A stretch of 64,000 nt of DNA from Planctomycetota bacterium (GCA_016792805.1 JAEUHX010000047.1:124001-188000), one strand, 5' to 3'. Shown: positions 18,415-27,448, counted from the stretch's first letter. The notes: generated by a model from the sequence alone, not told the origin. Numbers and translations are program-made.

Positions 18415-19449
18415 ATGCTGACTCTTCGACGCCCCCGCACTCTGGCTCTGATTCCACTCATCCTCTCTGCCACCGCATGGGCCTATCCGCAGAGCGCGTC
18501 GAGACCTGCGTCGGGGCCAACCACGAATGGGCCGGCATCGACCAGACCCGCGGACCTGGCCGCCGACCCCGAACTCGAAGCAACATTTGCATGCCTTCAT
18601 GCCCGCGACTGGGAAGGTGCAACAAAACGACTGACGGACTACCTGAAGCGGGTCCCCAAGAAGAAGCAACAGCCGGAGCCCGAGATCAAGAAGCTCCGGG
18701 CGGAGATCGACGCGGGCTGGAAGGCGTATGGCGATTCCATCCGAGCCGTCGCCAACCAGATGCACAAAAACGCGCGGAAGATTCTTGAGCAGCAGCTGCC
18801 CTTCGTGCGCAGCTTGACTGTGATGGATGCCGCAATTTGGGCCGACTATGACCTTCACGCGCTCGTCACGGCGCGCGCAGTTGAGAACCTCAAGCACGAC
18901 GTCGGATTCTTGACCTCTTGCACTTCATCGCTTCCCGCGAGGATGCTTGCATCAGATTCGGATGCCTCGCTGGAAGTCACCGAGCCTCTGATCTCGAATC
19001 TGTGGTATCTGCACGCCTCGCTTCCGCGCCACGAGCAGGTCGATGCGGAATGGACCGGCTACGGAGACGGCACCTTCATTCTGCATCGCTCGCTCGCGCC
19101 ACAGTGGCAGCGCGTCGCATCCCCCGCGGCCGCCGACAAAGGAAACCGCTCGACCGAGAAGCCGATCACCGATCCTCGTTTCCGGGGCTGTTATGAGCAT
19201 CCGAGCGCTGGCGATGTGTGGTGGCGCTCCGGCTCGACCCGGGACGCCGACCGAGTTGCATTCTTGCTCTCCGTCTACGCCGAGTCGCCGCGATCCAAGT
19301 TCCAAATTGTGGGGACCGAGTTGAGGGGCTGCGCGGGGTGCGGCGGCAAAGGCACTCGCCGCATTCTCGAGGGCAACGGCAGGAGCTACGACCTCGAGTG
19401 CCCGCAGTGCCATGGCGCCTGCAAGGTACGCCGCCTCCACTTTCGTTGA
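18415..19449 (+). CDS. Exported protein of unknown function with a C-terminal DnaJ-like zinc ribbon
   Basis: The ATG at 18415 gives 344 residues with a signal peptide (LALIPLILSATAWA) and a Thr/Pro/Ser linker, so I prefer it to earlier in-frame starts. Residues about 50-150 are charged and helical (DWEGATKRLTDYLKRVPKKK). The C-terminus carries CAGCGGKG and, 24 residues on, CPQCHGAC, two CxxCxG-type knuckles like one zinc module of DnaJ. Cytosolic DnaJ uses these for zinc and thiol binding; on a predicted exported protein the role is unclear. It lies 106 bases after the PDZ protein gene. Confidence 0.68.
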   Translation: MLTLRRPRTLALIPLILSATAWAYPQSASRPASGPTTNGPASTRPADLAADPELEATFACLHARDWEGATKRLTDYLKRVPKKKQQPEPEIKKLRAEIDAGWKAYGDSIRAVANQMHKNARKILEQQLPFVRSLTVMDAAIWADYDLHALVTARAVENLKHDVGFLTSCTSSLPARMLASDSDASLEVTEPLISNLWYLHASLPRHEQVDAEWTGYGDGTFILHRSLAPQWQRVASPAAADKGNRSTEKPITDPRFRGCYEHPSAGDVWWRSGSTRDADRVAFLLSVYAESPRSKFQIVGTELRGCAGCGGKGTRRILEGNGRSYDLECPQCHGACKVRRLHFR

Positions 19450-19570
19450 CCTGCTGGCGGCTGGCCCGGATGGCGCGCCTGGCGAAGACGACGGCGGGTG
19501 CGCCACCGCGCTTTGTAACCACCAGCGGGCTCTGGCATCCAACCGGCGTCCCCCATTGGATGCGCCCACG

Positions 19571-20689
19571 ATGAAAGCCATTGCAGTGCGACCGTCGAGT
19601 CGCGAGGTTGGTTCGATTGAGGTTCCCATGCCGCGCCGCCGAGGCGAGGGCGATGTCTTACTTCGCATGCTGGAAGTCGGCGTGTGCGGAACCGACCGGG
19701 AGATTTGTTCGTTCGAGTACGGCACACCTCCGCAGAATTGTGATCATCTGATCCTCGGCCACGAATCGGTGGCGGAGGTCGTCGAGGCGGGGCCGATGGC
19801 CTGCGGGTTCGAGCCGGGCGATCTCGTCGTCCCGAGCGTGCGGCGCACATGTCCCCACGCGAGCTGCCGGGCCTGCCGCGAGGGCCGGCAGGATTTCTGC
19901 TTCACCGGAGAGTTTACAGAGCGCGGAATCAAAAATGAGCACGGCTTCATGACCGAATATGTGGTGGAGCAGTGCGGAAACCTCCATCGCGTACCGGCGG
20001 AGCTGCGCGACGTGGCCGTGCTCGTCGAGCCGTTGACCATTGCACAGAAAGCCCTCTCCCAGCTGAAGCTTATTCAAACGCGGCTTCCCTGGCAGTGCCC
20101 CGCCGTCCCGGGCCACCTCGCCGACGGCTCCTGCCGCCGAGCGCTCGTCCTTGGTGCGGGGCCCGTGGGATTGCTCGGTGCCATGACCCTGGCCCACGCC
20201 GGATTCGAGACCTGGGTCTACTCGCGCGAGCGCACCCCCAATCCGCGCGCAGCGCTGGTGGATTCCATCGGCGCTCGCTATCTCTCCGCGGAGGAGGTCC
20301 CCGTCGATCAGCTCCCCGATCGACTCGGCTCCATCGACGTGGTGTATGAAGCGATCGGGGCTTCGGAACTCGCCTTTCGGGCGGCCGGTGTCCTCGGCAC
20401 CAACGGCGTGTTCATTCTTACGGGTGTGCCCGGACGCCGCGGCCCGGCTTCGATCGATACAGATCGGCTGATGCGCAATATGGTGCTCAAAAATCAAGTC
20501 GTGCTCGGAACTGTGAATGCCGCGTTTCAAACCTTCGAGGACGCCATCGCCGATCTCACCGCCTTCCGCCGACGCTGGCCGCAGGCGGTGCAGGGTCTCA
20601 TCACCGGCCGCTTCCCGATGGAGGCCCACCGCGACCTCCTCCTCGGACGCACGGGCGGGATCAAGAACGTCCTCTCGATCGCCGCTTGA
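19571..20689 (+). CDS. Zinc-dependent glucose 1-dehydrogenase-like medium-chain dehydrogenase
   Basis: The 372-residue product is a medium-chain dehydrogenase with catalytic-zinc motifs GVCGTDRE and LGHESVAEV. The lobe DLVVPSVRR...CRACREGRQDFC, followed by GIKNEHGFMTEYVVE and VEPLTIAQKAL, is the pattern of archaeal-type NAD(P) glucose dehydrogenases rather than plain alcohol dehydrogenases. The Rossmann loop is LVLGAGPVGLLGAM. Expected reaction: beta-D-glucose to gluconolactone. It is followed at once by a glycogen debranching enzyme, which fits glucose handling. ATG 19571 is chosen because homology begins at once; the frame is open further upstream inside the previous gene. Confidence 0.86.
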   Translation: MKAIAVRPSSREVGSIEVPMPRRRGEGDVLLRMLEVGVCGTDREICSFEYGTPPQNCDHLILGHESVAEVVEAGPMACGFEPGDLVVPSVRRTCPHASCRACREGRQDFCFTGEFTERGIKNEHGFMTEYVVEQCGNLHRVPAELRDVAVLVEPLTIAQKALSQLKLIQTRLPWQCPAVPGHLADGSCRRALVLGAGPVGLLGAMTLAHAGFETWVYSRERTPNPRAALVDSIGARYLSAEEVPVDQLPDRLGSIDVVYEAIGASELAFRAAGVLGTNGVFILTGVPGRRGPASIDTDRLMRNMVLKNQVVLGTVNAAFQTFEDAIADLTAFRRRWPQAVQGLITGRFPMEAHRDLLLGRTGGIKNVLSIAA

Positions 20690-20706
20690 CGTACGATTCG
20701 CGCACC

Positions 20707-22662
20707 ATGCGCGAAGAGCTCCCGTACAACATGTCGGCGATGGCCATAGATCGCGAGTGGCTTGAGCCGGACGGCCTCGGCGGATTCGCATCGGGAACGC
20801 AAGCGCTCGTTCGGACTCGGCGCTACCACGCGCTTTTGTGTGTTGCCGCCAAGCCGCCGGCAGAGCGCATGGTTCTCGTGAACGGCCTCGAGGCATGGGT
20901 GACGACGCCCGCAGGCCGCTTCGCGCTGAGCTCCCAAAGGTACGCGCCGGATGTTACCTATCCGGACGGCCATCGCCGGATCGAATCGTTCCGCCATGAG
21001 CCGTGGCCACAGTGGCGCTTTGTATTGCATGACGGAATAGCGATCGATTTCGAAATCGTGGCCCTCCATGGTTCGCCCGCGACGGCCCTTCGGTGGCGGC
21101 TTCTCGAAGAACGGGCCGGCGTGTCTCTCGAGGTGCGCCCCCTTCTCTCCGGCCGCGGGTTCCATTCTCTTCACCGGGAGAATTCACACTTTCGATTCGC
21201 TGCAGAGTCGAGCCCTGGCCGCGTGCGCTGGAGTCCCTACGATGGCGTTCCCGCCGTCGTCGCGCTTCACAACGGAAGTTATGTGCACTCGCCCGATTGG
21301 TATCGGCGATTTCAGTATGACCTCGAGCGCGAGCGCGGGCTCGACTTCGAGGAGGACCTCGCCTCGCCAGGAGCTATTACATTTTCCCTCGACACGAAGG
21401 ATGCAACCTTGGTGCTCGCAGCGGACCTTCCAGTGGACGGCCGCTGGACGACCGCGCCCGCGCTGTCGGCGCTCGAGTCCGCCATCTCGAAGGAAGAGCG
21501 CCGCCGCGTCCGCTTGGGTGGCCCGCTCGAGCGCGCGGCCGATGCCTACGTCGTACGCCGTGGCGCGGGCTTCACCATGATCGCCGGCTATCCCTGGTTC
21601 GGTGACTGGGGTCGCGACACATTTATCGCACTGCGCGGGCTCTGCCTCGCGACGGGGCGCTTCTCCGATGCCGAGCAGATTCTATGGGAATGGGCAAAAA
21701 CCGCGTCGCACGGCATGCTCCCGAACCGGTTCCCCGATCAAGGCGACGAGCCCGAATACAACTCTGTCGACGCAGCGCTTTGGTTTGTGCTCGTCGCGCG
21801 GGAGCTGCGCGATGCGGCGGCGGCAGCCGGCCGCCCGCTTTCGAAGTCGACGCAACGGGCACTCGATGCGGCCGTCGAGCAGATTCTTGATGGTCATCTA
21901 TCCGGGTCGCGCCATGGCATCCGAGTCGACTCCGACGGCCTCCTCGCCTGCGGCGAAGCGGGAGTGCAGCTGACCTGGATGGACGCAAAAGTGGAGGGCC
22001 GCGTCGTCACTCCGCGGGTCGGCAAGCCTGTCGAAGTACAGGCGCTCTGGATCCACGCGCTCGAGCTGGGCGGCACGAAGCCGGCCCACGGGGAAGTCCT
22101 CGCGCGCGCCCGCCGATCGTTCCCGGCAAGATTCTGGAGCGAGGAGCGGCGCATGCTGGCCGACGTGGTGGACGTCTGGCATCAGCCGGGGACTGCAGAC
22201 TTCACACTTCGGCCAAACTCACTTTTCGCTGTGGGAGGACTGCCGCTCGTGCTCCTCGACGAGCGGCGCGCGCGGGCCGTGGTCGACGCCGCTGAGCAAC
22301 AATTATGGACTCCCATGGGTCTACGCTCGCTCGGTCCGCGCGAGCGCGGATACGCCGGCAGGTACGAGGGCGGAGTCGCCGAGCGCGACGGCGCATACCA
22401 CCAAGGCACCGTCTGGCCCTGGCTTCTTGGACCCTTCGTGGAGGCGTGGGTGCGCGCGCGCGGAGCCACCCCCGAAGTCTGCCGCGAGGCTCACGCGCGA
22501 TTTGTAAGGCCGCTGCTCCTTCACCTCGGCGAGGCCGGGCTCGGCCATGTGAGCGAGATCGCCGATGGCGATGCGCCCCATGAGCCGCGCGGCTGCCCCT
22601 TCCAGGCGTGGTCGCTGGGCGAGCTGCTGCGACTCGAACGCGTCGTGCTGGCGCGACGCTAG
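20707..22662 (+). CDS. Amylo-alpha-1,6-glucosidase (glycogen debranching enzyme, GH133-like)
   Basis: Removes alpha-1,6 branch glucose from limit dextrin in glycogen breakdown. The 651-residue product has the N-terminal domain signature LEPDGLGGFASGT...RRYHALL and the (alpha/alpha)6 barrel with YPWFGDWGRDTFIALRGL, NRFPDQGDEPEYNSVDAALW, YHQGTVWPWLLGPF and HEPRGCPFQAWSLGELLR. These include the acidic residues expected in the active site. A TTG at 20686 overlapping the previous stop is an alternative start; ATG 20707 is preferred. It probably shares a transcript with the glucose dehydrogenase. Confidence 0.93.
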   Translation: MREELPYNMSAMAIDREWLEPDGLGGFASGTQALVRTRRYHALLCVAAKPPAERMVLVNGLEAWVTTPAGRFALSSQRYAPDVTYPDGHRRIESFRHEPWPQWRFVLHDGIAIDFEIVALHGSPATALRWRLLEERAGVSLEVRPLLSGRGFHSLHRENSHFRFAAESSPGRVRWSPYDGVPAVVALHNGSYVHSPDWYRRFQYDLERERGLDFEEDLASPGAITFSLDTKDATLVLAADLPVDGRWTTAPALSALESAISKEERRRVRLGGPLERAADAYVVRRGAGFTMIAGYPWFGDWGRDTFIALRGLCLATGRFSDAEQILWEWAKTASHGMLPNRFPDQGDEPEYNSVDAALWFVLVARELRDAAAAAGRPLSKSTQRALDAAVEQILDGHLSGSRHGIRVDSDGLLACGEAGVQLTWMDAKVEGRVVTPRVGKPVEVQALWIHALELGGTKPAHGEVLARARRSFPARFWSEERRMLADVVDVWHQPGTADFTLRPNSLFAVGGLPLVLLDERRARAVVDAAEQQLWTPMGLRSLGPRERGYAGRYEGGVAERDGAYHQGTVWPWLLGPFVEAWVRARGATPEVCREAHARFVRPLLLHLGEAGLGHVSEIADGDAPHEPRGCPFQAWSLGELLRLERVVLARR

Positions 22663-22666
22663 AAGA

Positions 22667-23551
22667 TTACAGACGGTGCTCTTTATTGACACCGCGGGGG
22701 AAGCGATTCTCGAGCCACGCGAAAACGGGGCCGATCGCCTTCTCCGATTCCGCGTCGTCGATGATTGCGTGGCCGAGGTCGGTCTCTAGGAGTTCAACCT
22801 GCGCGCCGGCGCGCTTACAGAAATCGCGCGTGGCCGCGGGATCGGCGATTCGATCCCCCTTCGAGATTACCACCAATCCGGGACGCTTCAGATTGCCGGC
22901 GCCATCGCGCACAAGCTTGCGAAGCTCGTCGACGGCGGCAGCGGTCCTGCCGTCTCGCTTCATAGTGAGCTTCTTGTCGTTGGCGAACGCCGCAGCCTTC
23001 GCCGTGTCGCGGAAGCGCTCCGCTGGGTCGAGCTGGAGGGTGCCGCCGCCGAATAGCCCCGACAGCAAGCCCCCCTTTTTGAAGGCAGGGCCGGGAGCGA
23101 TATCGGGGTTCAATGCGACAAATCCGGCACACCGGTCGGGGTGCTGAAGCGCGTATCCGATCGCGGCGAGTGCGCCGAGGCCGGTGCCGAGCACCACCCG
23201 CGGCGCCTCCGGCAGCAGAAAGGCCACATGCTGAAGGGCGAGGTCGACGTCGTCGACGAGATCGGCCGCCGAATGGAAGCGACCGTCGCGCTCACCGTCG
23301 GAATCGCCATGCCCGCGGAAATCAAAGACGGTGACGGCCCACCCGCCCTCTGCAAACCGCCCGCCGAACTTGCTGTATCGCCCGCCATGCTCGGCGTGGT
23401 CGTGGGTGATGGCGATCGTGCCGCGCGCATCGCCGACACAGGAGTATTCGCGCGCCCAGAGCCGCGGGCGGAGATGCTGCGCCTTCCCAAGGGCCGCGGT
23501 TTGGGCCTCCTGGTCGCCTTGCTCAAGATAAGTGACAACCGGTTCAACCAT
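22667..23551 (-). CDS. Monoglyceride-lipase-like alpha/beta hydrolase fold with Ser-to-Gly nucleophile
   Basis: The 294-residue product follows the serine aminopeptidase S33 / monoglyceride lipase pattern: EHGGRYSKFGGRF, VTVFDFRGHGDSDG, then the nucleophile elbow. The elbow reads LGTGLGALAA, so the GxSxG serine is Gly124. The triad Asp (Asp233 in SKGDRIADP) and His (His261 in LGHAIIDD) are retained, and the oxyanion strand reads THDHAEHGG. The product may therefore be a non-hydrolytic homologue or have an altered mechanism. It converges with the debranching gene across a 4-base gap. It is downstream of the VWA gene on the same strand, 365 bases away. Confidence 0.85.
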   Translation of the reverse strand: MVEPVVTYLEQGDQEAQTAALGKAQHLRPRLWAREYSCVGDARGTIAITHDHAEHGGRYSKFGGRFAEGGWAVTVFDFRGHGDSDGERDGRFHSAADLVDDVDLALQHVAFLLPEAPRVVLGTGLGALAAIGYALQHPDRCAGFVALNPDIAPGPAFKKGGLLSGLFGGGTLQLDPAERFRDTAKAAAFANDKKLTMKRDGRTAAAVDELRKLVRDGAGNLKRPGLVVISKGDRIADPAATRDFCKRAGAQVELLETDLGHAIIDDAESEKAIGPVFAWLENRFPRGVNKEHRL

Positions 23552-23916
23552 GCGAGTGCTGGGGTTCGACGACGGCGCAGCCTACCAGACGGCCGTCTTG
23601 AGTCTCGTGGCTGACGTTCGCCCAAGCACACACCATTCGCAGCGCCCTCGAAGACCCGACCAGGAGACCGAGCCGCGCACGGGCCCCGTCGCCCATCGCT
23701 GTGCCGCCTCATCCTCGACGGAGCTCCTTGGCGACGGCTTCGGCGAGGTTCCTGGCGCTGGGCAACGCTCCCTCGCACTCGCTCGAAGGAGCACTCTTAC
23801 CAAGGGCAGGGAGGCTCCGGCGGCGTCGCTCCGCAGCTCCGATCTTCGGACTCGCGAGTCCCGTCTCCGAATGCGCCGCAGCGGCGATGCCGTAGACAGC
23901 CCGTGCGACATTCGAA
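23552..23916. other. Gap with an orphan coding-like stretch
   Basis: No complete gene is visible. On the minus strand, a frame open from inside the 3' end of the VWA gene to a TGA at 23709-23711 has coding-like composition (for example ARAVYGIAAAAHSETGL and ARNLAEAVAKELRRG). It has no usable start codon and is out of frame with the VWA stop. It may be the remnant of a small gene or a former C-terminal extension. No hairpin or promoter stands out. Confidence 0.3.
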
Positions 23917-25872
23917 CTACGGATTGCTGAACTCGCCGTGATTCTGCGACGCGAGCTTGCGCAAGAACTGCAGATCGGCTTCGCCGAGCGCGATCACATG
24001 GATTGCTACTTTTCCAAGCTTGTTCCAATCGCGAACGGCCGAAAGGATCCGCTCCGTATCGCTAACCTCACTGTCCTGGGAAGGCTTCCCGTCCGTCAGA
24101 AAGTAAATCACGTCGACGACCGGGCGATAGAACTTATCTTGAGTCCCTCGGCCGGCCATGTCGAATGCCTCCTTCAGCGCGCCATAAATATTGGTGCTTC
24201 CCTCAGGCTCAATATTCGCCGCGAAATCGAGCGCCTTCTTGCGGAGGTCGGGCGTCATCTTCTCGAGCTTGGGCGTCCAGCGCGTCACGAAGCTCGAGAA
24301 CGTTACGATTCCGAACGTGCCCCCTTCGGGGAACCGCTCCAGCGCCGCCTTGAGCTCCCGCTTCAGCACGGCGAGGCGCGAAGTCTGGCCCGCGCCGGCT
24401 TCCTGCTCCGCGTCGAGAGAAAACCGCATCGAACCGCTCACGTCGACGACAAAGAGCACATTTCGACTCGAAGTCGGAATGCCAGCGAACGAGACGCGAG
24501 TTCCGCCGTCGTCTTCCGCGCGCTTCACTTTTGTAGCTTCTGACTCAGGCACCGGCTGAAAGCCCTCATTTTTCGCCTTCTCCCACCACGCCTTCCACGA
24601 GGAGATCGTGCCGGGATCCTTGCCGGTCAGATTTCGAAGTGTTGCCAGCGCGTCGTCGCGCAGCCGTCCCACCTCGTTCTCGGCCGCCGCCAGCAGCGCC
24701 GGCACCGCCTTCGCCGATCGGATCGATCGAAGCGCTGCGATGGCCGACGCACGCACCGACCACTCGGGGTCCTTGAGGCATTTGTCCAGAATGGCGTCGA
24801 GGGAAGCCTCGTCTTTCAGGCTTGCGAGAGCATCGATACATGCCACCCGCGTGCCCGCCTCCGTCCCCGGAGCCAGCACGGTCTGCCGCAGGAAGCTGAG
24901 CACTGCCGGCTCGTTCACAAATCCGAGCGCCTGGATCGCCGATGTCCGAATCGACACGTCGGCACTCTTCGCGAGAGCCAACACATCCGCGACGGCCTTC
25001 TGCTTCTGCTCTGGGGAAAGGCTGTTCAGGGCCGTAGGGAGCAGCCGGAACGCGGCGTCCTCGAGCTCCGTCACGGCGCCGAGCGATTTCTGGAACTCAT
25101 CCATCTCCGCCTGCGCCTTCTTCATCTGCGCTTCGGTAGCAATAGTGATCTTATTGCCGCCGAGCTGCTTGCGCTCGCGGTGGAATACCTCTTTCACTTT
25201 TTCGTAGTCCGCCTCGCGCTTTGGCAGCTCCTCCGACATCCGCTTGCGCTCCTTTTGTGCCTCTCTGCCGACGCGAAGCAGCGTCGTCACCGAGTCCTTG
25301 TCGCCGAACCGCGCGTAGCACTCCATAGCCGCCTCGCGCTGCGCTGGCGTCGACTTCGCATCATTGACGAGCTTGGCGAGCCGCTGGACCTCGGCGAGGC
25401 GCTTCTCCGCGGAGAGGCCCGTGACCAATTCGGCAGCCGTCTTTCCGAGGAACTCGCGACGCCCGCGGACGTTCTCTGTATCTTTCTTTGCGGGCTCGTA
25501 GTCGCGCTCGAGCCATTTTTGAAAATCGGCTTCGGCCGTCGTCGCCGCCGCCTTCTCTGCGTCATCTTTTGCGTTCTTCTTGCGCCGCTCGATCTGTAAG
25601 GATCTCCGCTCGCGCTCGCTCTCGAGTGACTCGAGCCGCCTCTCCTTGTCCTTCAGCGCGGGAATCGTATCAATCAAGTATCCATGCAGCACGCCGAGCG
25701 TCCGCGGATCATTGAGGGCCAACAATTTCTCCAGAGCCGGAGCACGCTTGCCTGAATCCTTGGCCCAAAGCGCTTCCTTCAGCGCGGAACAGGCATCCTC
25801 GAATGCGTCGGCATTCGGAAGAGCCAAGAGGATCAGCGGAAGCACCAGAGCGAAGGTCGAGCGTGCGTTCAT
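23917..25872 (-). CDS. Exported HEAT-repeat / von Willebrand factor A protein
   Basis: ATG at 25872 begins a clear signal peptide (FALVLPLILLALPNADA), giving 651 residues; the frame is open upstream but runs antisense into rnpB. Residues about 60-300 are highly charged and probably coiled coil (ERERRSLQIERRKKNAKDDA). Residues about 290-430 hold HEAT-like repeats such as PEWSVRASAIAALRSIRS. The C-terminal VWA domain has a MIDAS motif DVSGSMRFS and the third metal residue in FLTDGKP. A role as a secreted or periplasmic binding scaffold is inference. HEAT plus VWA architectures are frequent in Planctomycetota. Confidence 0.82.
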   Translation of the reverse strand: MNARSTFALVLPLILLALPNADAFEDACSALKEALWAKDSGKRAPALEKLLALNDPRTLGVLHGYLIDTIPALKDKERRLESLESERERRSLQIERRKKNAKDDAEKAAATTAEADFQKWLERDYEPAKKDTENVRGRREFLGKTAAELVTGLSAEKRLAEVQRLAKLVNDAKSTPAQREAAMECYARFGDKDSVTTLLRVGREAQKERKRMSEELPKREADYEKVKEVFHRERKQLGGNKITIATEAQMKKAQAEMDEFQKSLGAVTELEDAAFRLLPTALNSLSPEQKQKAVADVLALAKSADVSIRTSAIQALGFVNEPAVLSFLRQTVLAPGTEAGTRVACIDALASLKDEASLDAILDKCLKDPEWSVRASAIAALRSIRSAKAVPALLAAAENEVGRLRDDALATLRNLTGKDPGTISSWKAWWEKAKNEGFQPVPESEATKVKRAEDDGGTRVSFAGIPTSSRNVLFVVDVSGSMRFSLDAEQEAGAGQTSRLAVLKRELKAALERFPEGGTFGIVTFSSFVTRWTPKLEKMTPDLRKKALDFAANIEPEGSTNIYGALKEAFDMAGRGTQDKFYRPVVDVIYFLTDGKPSQDSEVSDTERILSAVRDWNKLGKVAIHVIALGEADLQFLRKLASQNHGEFSNP

Positions 25873-25990
25873 GCGATTGCGGCCAGGCTTCGAGAGTCCG
25901 CGATGGTAGTGGGCGCCCCCCGCGGAATCATCGCGTTGGCACCTCTTTGATTCGCACCGGCGGACATGGCCGTGAGCGGCTACTCTCTTC

Positions 25991-26013
25991 GCGCCTCTCG
26001 TCGGGAGAGGCGC
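25991..26013 (+). promoter_or_regulatory. Hairpin overlapping the 5' strand of RNase P helix P1
   Basis: GCGCCTCTC (25991-25999) can pair perfectly with GAGAGGCGC (26005-26013). The second arm is also the 5' strand of RNase P helix P1, and the first arm is identical to the P1 3' strand at 26392-26400. If transcription starts upstream of 25991, the leader and the mature 3' end would compete for the same bases. A weak -10-like TACTCT at 25981-25986 would instead start the RNA inside or after the first arm. Confidence 0.45.
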
Positions 26014-26406
26014 AGGCGACCGCTGGAGCGGCGCCGGGTTCGCCCGGGGCCGCTCGAGAGGAAAGTCCGAACTCCGCAGGGCAGGGTGGTGGGTAACGCC
26101 CACCGTCCGCAAGGGCCGGGACAGTGCCACAGAAAACAAACCGCCGGAGCTTCAGTGAGCGCGCAAGTGCTTGCGGTGGAACCGGTAAGGGTGAAACGGC
26201 GAGGTAAGAGCTCACCGCGGAAGTGGCAACACTTCCGGCACGGCAAACCCCACCCGGAGAAAGACCAAATAGGAGAGGAGGCGCGGCCCGCGCCTATGAA
26301 CTCTCGGGTAGGTCGTTCGAGCTCCACCGCGAGGTGGCGCCTAGATGAATGGTCGCCACGCGCTTCCGAGCGCGACAGAATTCGGCTTACAGCGCCTCTC
26401 CCGACG
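25999..26406 (+). ncRNA. rnpB: RNase P RNA (bacterial type A)
   Basis: Catalytic RNA that removes 5' leaders from precursor tRNAs. Both universally conserved halves of the P4 core are present: GAGGAAAGTCCGAACTCC at 26058-26075 and ACAGAATTCGGCTTACAG at 26375-26392. Between them lie other bacterial type A hallmarks: GGGTAACGCCCACC, AGGGTGAAACGGCGAGGTAA, GGCAAACCCCACCCGGAG and CAAATAGGAG. P1 is a perfect 15-bp helix between 25999-26013 and 26392-26406, which sets the ends. The RNA is about 408 bases. It is divergent from the VWA gene. Confidence 0.97.
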
Positions 26407-26596
26407 AGTTTTCCACACCTCATCCACGCACGCTCCACGGCCTTTGTCGCCCCGGGAAAAGGGTCCAGTTCCCCCGGATTTCCACATCTTGTGGTCCTCG
26501 GAGATTTCCTGACTAGACAACCCCCAAGATCTCGCTATCGTTCGCCGCCATACCGCAAGAACTGGGTTCTGCCGACCTCAGACTGCGAGTGACTCC

Positions 26597-27448
26597 ATGG
26601 AGTTCGTGTACGTCGTTCGAAGATCGGACCTATTCGAACGGGACTGCCCGCAGGGATTTCTGCGGCTCTCGACGGCCGACTTCGCGTCGCGTTATGGCAA
26701 GTCGATTCACGACTTAGGGTTCTTCGTCGAGAGGCGCCACGCGGAGCGGGACTCCAGCTTGAAGCAGGTGATCCCCTATTGCGTGACGATCTCTGTGCCG
26801 GCGAATGAGTCGCAGCGAAACGACGAGACCACAAGTGCTCTTGGGGATGCCCCGACCATCGAACCCAGGATCTTGTGTCTACGCCGCCTTCCCAAGCAGG
26901 GAGAAACGCGTCTTCACGGCAAGCGATCCATCGGCATCGGCGGCCACATCAATCCCGTTGATCGAGCAGCGGCCCCCGGCGCTCCTGAGGTGCCTTCGAA
27001 TGGGCACGCTCCATCGGGCCATCCAAACGTGCCCAGCTCGGCCGGCAGCGTCCCTCCGATTGTTCAGGATGGCGCGTTGCGTGAACTCTTCGAGGAGCTC
27101 GATTGCGACCGCGCCCAGCTCGTGCCCGTCGGGATTCTCAATGACGACTCGACGCCGGTTGGCTCGGTCCACGTCGGCGTCGTCTTTTTTGCACTTGTTC
27201 AGGGAGAGACCACAATTCGAGAGCAGGAGGCCATGGAGGGCGAGTGGAGCACTTGGAAAGCGCTTCAGCGGCAGGCCGACGCCCCGGGGGCGACTTTCGA
27301 ATCTTGGTCTTCTCTTTTGTTGCGAGCATTCACAGCCGAGGACGTGCGGAACCTTGCGCGCGAATCCGCCGCTCCGCCCCCCTCACGGCGTCACCCCGCC
27401 GTATCGGGTTCCTCAGCCCCCTCTCCTCGGACGGTTGCCGCCCCCTGA
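26597..27448 (+). CDS. Nudix-fold hydrolase-like protein
   Basis: The 283-residue product has an N-terminal half ending in LKQVIPYCVTISV, then RLHGKRSIGIGGHINPVD and, about 40 residues later, GALRELFEELDCD. The last block is the REuxEE core of the Nudix box (Gx5Ex7REuxEExGu). The first part (GGHI) is separated from it by a Pro/Ser-rich insert, so the box is split and the Glu of Gx5E is not obvious. The C-terminus from about residue 255 is low-complexity Pro/Ser/Arg. Nudix enzymes cleave nucleoside diphosphate derivatives; the substrate is unknown. The gene begins 190 bases after rnpB. Confidence 0.78.
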   Translation: MEFVYVVRRSDLFERDCPQGFLRLSTADFASRYGKSIHDLGFFVERRHAERDSSLKQVIPYCVTISVPANESQRNDETTSALGDAPTIEPRILCLRRLPKQGETRLHGKRSIGIGGHINPVDRAAAPGAPEVPSNGHAPSGHPNVPSSAGSVPPIVQDGALRELFEELDCDRAQLVPVGILNDDSTPVGSVHVGVVFFALVQGETTIREQEAMEGEWSTWKALQRQADAPGATFESWSSLLLRAFTAEDVRNLARESAAPPPSRRHPAVSGSSAPSPRTVAAP

